In this document: piece by piece, positions 6,442 through 10,830 of the stretch | Position numbering within the stretch: position 1 is the first letter of the stretch | Layout: every line of letters starts with the position of its first letter | Position numbers and translations under genes: made by a program | From: Euperipatoides rowelli | Lineage: Eukaryota > Onychophora > Udeonychophora > Euonychophora > Peripatopsidae | Length of the DNA stretch: 10,830 bases | Assembly (NCBI GenBank): GCA_003024985.2 | Contig: PXIH01S0006271.1 | Strand: one strand, 5' to 3' | The notes under the pieces: generated by a model | Seen by the model: the letters and a program-made list of their open reading frames with translations, nothing else | Told to the model about the DNA's origin: nothing | Database searches by the model: none

Positions 6442-6503
6442 TTTACTATTACACATAGCAGAATTTATTTTACCAAACAAATTCTGTTATGTGATATAGT
6501 AAA
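6442..6503. repeat. 62-bp foldback with 25-bp arms
   Basis: The arms 6442-6466 (TTTACTATTACACATAGCAG...) and 6479-6503 are inverted copies with 22 of 25 positions paired, around a 12-base loop (ATTTTACCAAAC). Size and shape fit either a very short foldback transposon remnant or a microRNA-precursor-like hairpin. It does not look like the SINE hairpins, and no target duplication is obvious. Function unknown. Confidence 0.7.
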
Positions 6504-6856
6504 AAATTGTCAGAATTTGACTTGGATGCCCAAATAAGACAAAATATTTTGTGTGCCAACAAATTATATATTGTAAATAAATTGTCTAGAAGTGGTTGTG
6601 AGCTCGACTACCTCTGCTCCCAAGACATATACTGAGGTCGCATTGAATCTGACCTCAGATCTGACCCAAAATCCTGGATCCTTTATTTCTGGAAGAATCC
6701 AGGACCAGGGAGTTCTTCACTTTTGGTTACAGGAAGCAAGAATCTCCCAGGACTTGAAAATGTTCCTGTATGTACGTAGAAGAACTGAAGAATGTTCAAA
6801 ACACAATCAATATTTTAATAGACCACAATAGCCTACATTGTATATATTTTATATAA
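6504..6856. other. No gene recognised; SINE-tail word and two small hairpins
   Basis: TATATATTGTAAATAA at about 6565-6580 is the word found at SINE ends here, so a SINE tail relic may lie to its left. The next 240 bp are less AT-rich. They contain inverted repeats CTGAGGTC/GACCTCAG (6633-6662) and TCCTGGAT/ATCCAGGA (about 6671-6705). The frame 6592-6831 is open for 79 codons but has no recognisable domain and no convincing start. It could be an unrecognised repeat or a decayed exon; nothing here decides. Confidence 0.35.
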
Positions 6857-7232
6857 TTTTTTTTTTTTTAGGCTTATATGCGCCAATGCCACCTGACGGC
6901 TGAGGCGAATCGTCTCGAGAAACTATTTACACTTACAAACTATACACACATATATATATTTACAATGTTATTACTATCTGACGATTAGACATTCATCCAA
7001 TGGTTGACTTAATATTTAAGTATCTTCAGAAATTCATATCTTTAGATAGCAAAGTCTGAGTCGTGCTGACTGGTTGAATAGTACCCCATACTCCCTGCCA
7101 TTCATAAAGGAAGACAATTGGGAGTAGTATTTGGGGTCAGATAGTGCAAGCCACGTACCCTGGTCGCTAGCTTGGCTCTCACCGAGAATATGAAACAGCA
7201 CAGCTCAACCCTCTGCGCCACTGCCCCTTGGC
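6857..7232 (-). mobile_element. SINE type A, copy 3 (minus strand)
   Basis: On the minus strand it starts GCCAAGGGGCAG at 7232, with A box TGGCGCAGAGG (7220 down to 7210) and a degraded B box GGTACGTGGC (7159-7150 region). The post-head stem region is nearly the same as in the copy at 4208-4537 (CCCCAAATACTACTCCC and GGGAGTATGGGG). It then shares GTCAACCATTGGATGA and TTGTAAATA (6965 down to 6957) with that copy. It ends in a 13-A tail (T run 6857-6869 on +). Its last 60 bases before the tail differ from the other copies and can fold (GCC...GGTGGC). No convincing target duplication flanks it, so it is older or its site has decayed. Confidence 0.85.
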
Positions 7233-7656
7233 ATAAAAATGGTTTGTTTCTTCTGTTAGGAGGAAACATATTTTTTTAAAAAAAAATACTTATAAATTAT
7301 TTACTGGAATTTTTTGCTTCATACTATTGAGTTTTTTTAATATCTGGTTCAACTTCAAACTTTGTTCATTGCAATTTAACGCATGCTTCCGAGTCTTCTG
7401 TTAATTGGTTTATAGATTTTGATCGAACGTTAATACAGAAAAAAGACTTTCATGGTGGGCTAGCTAACACATGGATGAAAAAATGAGAGATTGCTACTGT
7501 TGTAACACAATTAAAAGCATCTTTGGACAATACAGTTCTTCCAATCTTTGGCTTTCTAACTCTTGGAGTTTTATTCCAGGTGCTCCCAATTTTTTCATAA
7601 GGATTCACTGATTTTTTCTTGGATGACTACTAGAAAATAATTCTGAAATTGTACTG
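7233..7656. other. No gene recognised
   Basis: AT-rich DNA between the minus-strand SINE and the C run. It holds ATTTTTTTAAAAAAAAAT (7270-7288 region), a near-palindrome. The + frame from about 7488 to 7590 is open after a stop and reads a hydrophobic stretch (VLPIFGFLTLGVLFQVLPIF), too short and unsupported to call a gene. No transposon ends were found. Confidence 0.3.
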
Positions 7657-7672
7657 CCCCCCCCCCCCCCCC
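7657..7672. repeat. Run of 16 C at the gypsy boundary
   Basis: Sixteen consecutive C on the + strand at 7657-7672, directly before the first gypsy-like sequence. A pure C run this long is very unusual in such AT-rich DNA. It may be an expanded proline-codon run, a junction product or an assembly problem; length calls in such runs are unreliable. Confidence 0.85.
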
Positions 7673-7689
7673 GAACAATGTAGACCAAT

Positions 7690-8390
7690 TATGCTCATTC
7701 CTAGGCTCTTAGGCTATTACAGGAAATTCATCCCCAATTTATTGACAAAAATTACAACCCTAAACAACCTGTTAGGAAAAAATGTCAAATGGCCATGGGA
7801 TAGTAATGCAGCTTCTCAATTTGAGCTAGTAAAACAAACTATTTCCTCCAACAACCTCTTNGACAAAAATTACAACCCTAAACAACCTGTTAGGCAAAAA
7901 TGTCAAATGGTCATGGGATAGTAATGCTTCTCAATTTGAGCTAGTGAAACAAACTATTTCCTCCAACAACCTCTTAACCCATTATAACCCCAGCTTACCA
8001 ATCATAGTTGCCACAGATGCCTCACCTTGGGGACTAGGGACTATCCTCTCGCCCCGGTTCTCAGAGGCCAATAATGTTTGCCTCCCGTGCCTTAACTAAG
8101 ACTGAACAAAACTATAGCCAGCATGACAAGGAAGGTTTGGGGATAATCTTTGCAATAAATAAATTCCACAAATATCTCTATGGAAGGAAGTTTACNATCT
8201 TTACTGACCACATACCCCTCACCCGAATTTTCCACACAAGGAAATTCCTGTCATAGCCGCAAGCAGACTACAAAGATGTGCCATCATCTTGTCCACCTAC
8301 AATTTCGATATCCTCTTCAAGATCTCAAAAGATATTAACGCCGATGCCTTATCCAGACTCCCCCTACCCTATACCCATTCTACGGTCGAA
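7690..8390 (+). pseudogene. Gypsy pol fragment: RT end and RNase H
   Basis: 5'-truncated Ty3/gypsy (Metaviridae-type) polyprotein. It enters at the end of the RT with LLGYYRKFIP (about 7706-7735), the connection helix motif, so gag, protease and the RT active site are absent. RNase H, which removes RNA from the RNA-DNA hybrid, is recognisable: ATDAS with Asp at 8016-8018, KEGL with Glu at 8131-8133, TDH with Asp at 8206-8208 and the closing ADALSRL with Asp at 8343-8345. All four acidic residues remain, but the parts lie in different frames: breaks near 7861, 8060-8074 and 8250-8290. FASRALTKTEQNYSQ is typical of K02A2.6-like gypsy proteins. An internal tandem duplication lies at 7744-7975, and 8196 is N. 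Confidence 0.85.
7744..7975 (+). repeat. Tandem duplication inside gypsy pol with N at the junction
   Basis: 7744-7860 (117 bp) is repeated at 7862-7975 (114 bp), both starting GACAAAAATTACAACCC and ending CCAACAACCTCTT. The single base between them, 7861, is N. Differences are three substitutions and one 3-base deletion (GCAGCT against GCT) that keeps the frame. The duplication with the extra N shifts the frame of copy 2 relative to copy 1. It could be a real duplication or two alleles joined by the assembler. Confidence 0.9.
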
Positions 8391-9666
8391 GAGCAGTGCC
8401 AAGACATCTTAGTCATCAATTTTCTAGAAAACTTCCCGTGGTACATTTCTGACATTGCCCATGAAACAAAGAAAGATAAGGAACTCTCCAAAATATGCAA
8501 TTACATAAAACATGGTTGATCTCCCATTAAAAAGAGCACAGAACCTTTTCCACAACACTTCAACTAAAATAAGACCAATTATCCATGCAGGAAGGTTGTT
8601 ATGGGGGTTAAGAGTAGTCGTTCCAACCACCATACACCTTCTCATCCTAGGAGACTCTTGGTCTGATCCATCTGCTGGTGGCCTAAAATGGACCGACATT
8701 GAAAAGAAAGCACTCACCTGCCGAACCTGTCAGGTGCAAGCAAGAAACCCTAAAAAAAATACTCCCCACCAATGGATCATACCCGGAACCCTGGCTAAGG
8801 GTCCACTTGGACTTGATGGGTCTCTTTCTAGGCAAAACATTTATGGTCCTGGTGGCTGCCTTTTCCAAGTGGCCTGAAATCATCATCTTTCGGGGACCGA
8901 CTCAAATTCAATCATGCTCCAACTAGATCAAATATTTATACGCTATGGGTATCCTACCCAACTAGTTACCGATAACGGCACACAATTCACCTCTTCTTTT
9001 CAAACAATACTGCAAAAAATGTGGAATCATCCAGACAAAGCCCCCCCCCGTATCAAACGGCCAAGCGGAAAAGTTTGACACATTCAAGAGCTTGCTTCTA
9101 AAACTCGATAAAGACCACCACAAAGTTCCCCTACTAATAAGACTTAATTAATTACTTTTCAAGTATAGAAGCACCCCTCACGTAACCCTAAGGCAAAGCC
9201 CTGAGATGTTCCTTGGATAAAAACTTTGTGACCTGCTCCAACGCATAAATCCCCTCCCACCAATATCTATAAGCTGCTTCATAGGCAAATTCAACTCAGG
9301 ACAGCACATCTTAGCCAGGTCCTAACATCTAGGAAAATATTCCAATAAGTGGGAAGTCGGAACTGTCAAAAAGATATTAAGCCCCGTCACGTACTAGATT
9401 CTCTTTGAGAATGGCAAGGAAGGTAAGAGGCATCAGACCAAATCAGGCCATGCCACCTTCCTGTGGAACCTCCACCACCCCACAGCCCAAGCTCACAGGT
9501 AGACGATGCCAATGATTGGAGCTATTTACACCTCACCTCAGAGGCGACTCAACACCTGCAGAAATATTACCACCTCCATCGGTGCTCCTGGTCCCCCCAG
9601 GCCATGCCCTCCATCAGATATTCCATGCAGCTCCGTAGACTCCCCGACCGACTTACCCTCAATTAA
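8391..9666 (+). pseudogene. Gypsy integrase and C-terminal tail, frameshifted
   Basis: Continuation of the same pol. The zinc-binding end of the HHCC domain is seen as CRTCQVQ (8719-8739); the region before it is shortened, and the His pair is not clearly placed. The catalytic core residues are present in separate frames: Asp in HLDLMG (8810-8812), Asp in TDNGTQF (8971-8973) and Glu in NGQAEKF (9068-9070), at spacings close to the DD35E norm. FSKWPEI (about 8860-8880) and YRSTPHVT (about 9166-9190) are family landmarks, followed by WEVGTVKKILSPVTY (about 9352-9396), the usual C-terminal module. Frameshifts fall near 8520, 8780, 8925 and 9010-9060 (next to a 9-C run), and stops interrupt 9145-9400. 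The end at TAA 9664-9666 sits at a polypurine tract. Integration function is lost. Confidence 0.82.
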
Positions 9667-9831
9667 GAAGAGGTAATAATGTACTGTATTGAAATACATA
9701 CAATAATCCACCTTTTCAAATACACTTGACAACAAATGTTTGGAATTGTGTATTATTGTTAGAATTGTTTAATCAGTTTCCAAAATGATGTGCTAGTTTG
9801 GTTAGCCTACATTAAAGTTTATTCTTTTACA
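9665..9831 (+). other. Polypurine tract and possible short 3' LTR
   Basis: AAGAAGAGG (9665-9673) is a polypurine tract, the primer for plus-strand DNA, directly after the pol stop. TGTACTG starts at 9680, and TTTTACA ends at 9831, giving TGTA...TACA ends 152 bp apart. An ATTAAA polyadenylation-like signal lies at 9811-9816. An LTR is expected here, but 152 bp is short, no second LTR exists in the window, and the right edge is uncertain. Confidence 0.35.
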
Positions 9832-10185
9832 GTTTGTACCAGTCTCTTTTTCATATTTTATGTAATATCAAAGATATTAACAGAAGACATCTGTAAATTC
9901 AAGCGATTTAAAGAATGAAAAAAAAAGTATAATTATCTGCAAATAGGTTAACTAAACACACAGTGCTTATTTAATGAATTATATTTGTGGGGAACTTACC
10001 AATGTCATTATGGTGTAATTTAATAAAGAGGTTATAATTTTATTTTTTTTTAAATTTGTTTCACATCGATCTGAGGGTGGAACTTCCTTTTAATTACAAT
10101 TAATACAAGTAAATACCTCAAGCTTCTTTCTTAACATATTTCTCAGTGTTCATATTAATATTCTAGTTTTTGGCTCTAATTCATT
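9832..10185. other. AT-rich stretch, nothing recognised
   Basis: No open frame of note, no hairpin family shared with the rest of the window, and no transposon ends. Short A and T runs only. Confidence 0.4.
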
Positions 10186-10330
10186 CGGATGGCCCTGCAG
10201 GAGCTATCTGAGTGATGGACTAGAAACTTACCAGTAACCCTAAGGTTAACGGTTCAGGGAAAACCTTTTTCCCGGAATTTGTCCATATGTAGAGATGATT
10301 TTTTTCATGTTTTTTTTCTATCCGAAATAT
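10186..10330 (+). mobile_element. Degraded SINE type C, copy 3
   Basis: A tRNA-like head from about 10190 (GGCCCTGCAGGAGCTATCTGAG) reaches ACGGTTCAGGGAAAACC (10249-10265). Set against the type C copy at 4860-5090 (GGTTCGAATCCAGGGAATCC on its minus strand), the B box has lost about four bases. The post-head hairpin remains: TTC-GGGAAAA with TTTTCCC-GAA (10254-10277). The sequence after it (TTTGTCC...AGAGATGATTTTTTT) is weakly like the type C body. No end or duplication was found. This is a relic, with moderate confidence in family and low in extent. Confidence 0.5.
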
Positions 10331-10620
10331 TGTATGACCTCTGGAATTGTATTTTTAATTATTATGACATGTAAATCTTGAATCTGATACTGTTAACATT
10401 GTACAGTGTATATATGTATATATAGTAACAAAAAATTCACTGATGATATGGTATGGAGTGTAAAGTGTTAGATTATGAAATTGGTAATCTTTTTGTTAAA
10501 GTTAAAAAAAATTTATATGGTACGGTTATTTTAATTATTGTCAACTTTTAATACTCAAGATAAGAGAAATAGTTAATAAGAGGATTAAAATTAACAATTG
10601 TCCTTCCAATATTGGATCAN
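10331..10620. other. AT-rich stretch, nothing recognised
   Basis: Contains CATTGTACAGTGTATATATG (about 10398-10417), slightly like the GTACATATG of SINE tails, but no head or hairpin supports a call. 10620 is N. Confidence 0.35.
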
Positions 10621-10624
10621 GACT

Positions 10625-10830
10625 CATACATAAAAATGAATGTTTGTCTGTATGTTTGCTATACAAATCCACAGTTTTAGAAATAGAGGCTGGAAATTTT
10701 GCACAAATGTCTCCAACTTTGGCCCGGTTATAGGCTATTTAAACTTGAGCTGGGTCATTCACAGAGGNGACAAAAGCCGTTTAAAGTATTCAACCAATCA
10801 GAGTGCAGCAAAGTTATTATTAAACTAGCA
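10625..10830 (+). repeat. Possible edge of a dispersed repeat
   Basis: TGAATGTTTGTCTGTATGTT (10637-10656), then CTATACAAATCC and GGAAATTTTGCACAAATGT (about 10692-10710), resembles a sequence style seen in dispersed repeats of many invertebrates, where a TGTCTGT run precedes an AAATTTTGCA segment. This is pattern memory, not an alignment. The 62-codon frame at 10640-10828 contains an N (10768) and no domain. The element, if real, continues past the window. Confidence 0.3.

Noticed and set aside
6592-6831. 79-codon frame as a host gene
   Set aside because: No domain, no convincing start, and a SINE-tail word just upstream; composition is not distinctive.
6857-7232. Target-site duplication for the minus-strand type A SINE
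   Set aside because: Flanks TTTATATAA and ATAAAAATGG share only AT-rich words; no match beyond chance.
7488-7590. Short hydrophobic reading frame as a membrane-protein exon
   Set aside because: Only about 35 codons, with no clear splice sites, no recognisable family and stops on both sides.
8424-8886. Minus-strand frames over the integrase
   Set aside because: They are shadows of gypsy pol, whose motifs read on the + strand.

Overview
This window looks like AT-rich, gene-poor nuclear DNA from an animal, probably an invertebrate. I infer this from nested eukaryotic retroelements, pol III-type SINE promoters, a Tx1/L1-like LINE, a Ty3/gypsy pol, long homopolymer and TA tracts, and the lack of any intact host gene. 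The species cannot be named from the sequence. Five isolated N bases (6086, 7861, 8196, 10620, 10768) mark a draft assembly. Almost everything identifiable is mobile DNA or its remains.

Layout. 1-200: an ~85-bp tandem repeat in which each unit carries a strong hairpin. 212-3340: a decayed LINE on the + strand. Its ORF1 is gag-like with one CCHC-type knuckle (His changed to Tyr). Its ORF2 keeps a recognisable endonuclease (DFN, SRLD-like, SDH) and then the linker towards the reverse transcriptase. Two SINEs sit inside ORF2, each flanked by a clean target-site duplication (15 bp and 19 bp), and in both cases the ORF2 frame continues unchanged across the insertion. 3341-3730: T-rich low complexity. 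3823-4732: a hAT-like non-autonomous DNA transposon with short inverted termini, split by another SINE with a 14-bp duplication. 4860-6400: a dense cluster of five SINEs, including a tail-to-tail pair enclosed by one 12-bp direct repeat. 6442-6503: a compact 25-bp-arm foldback. 6857-7232: a minus-strand SINE. 7657-7672: a run of 16 C that abuts a 5'-truncated, frameshifted gypsy pol fragment (RT end, RNase H, integrase, 7690-9666), followed by a polypurine tract and a possible short LTR. 9832-10830: AT-rich DNA with one more SINE relic and a possible dispersed-repeat end.

The most interesting structure is the set of tRNA-headed SINEs, about nine copies in three head types (called A, B and C here; these are my labels). 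They share a modular plan: tRNA-like head with A and B boxes, then a hairpin directly after the B box, then (types A and B) a loop motif close to TTTTCTTTC, then a body motif near TTGTTGTAT...AGATTGTA, then TTGTAAATA, then a short terminal hairpin before the A-rich tail. The terminal hairpin shows a compensatory base-pair change between copies and has a TTCG loop in two of them. This fits several SINE families depending on one LINE machinery through a shared 3' structure. The type C body is the same ~85-bp unit that lies in tandem directly upstream of the LINE ORF1, which links SINE body and LINE 5' end in an unexplained way.
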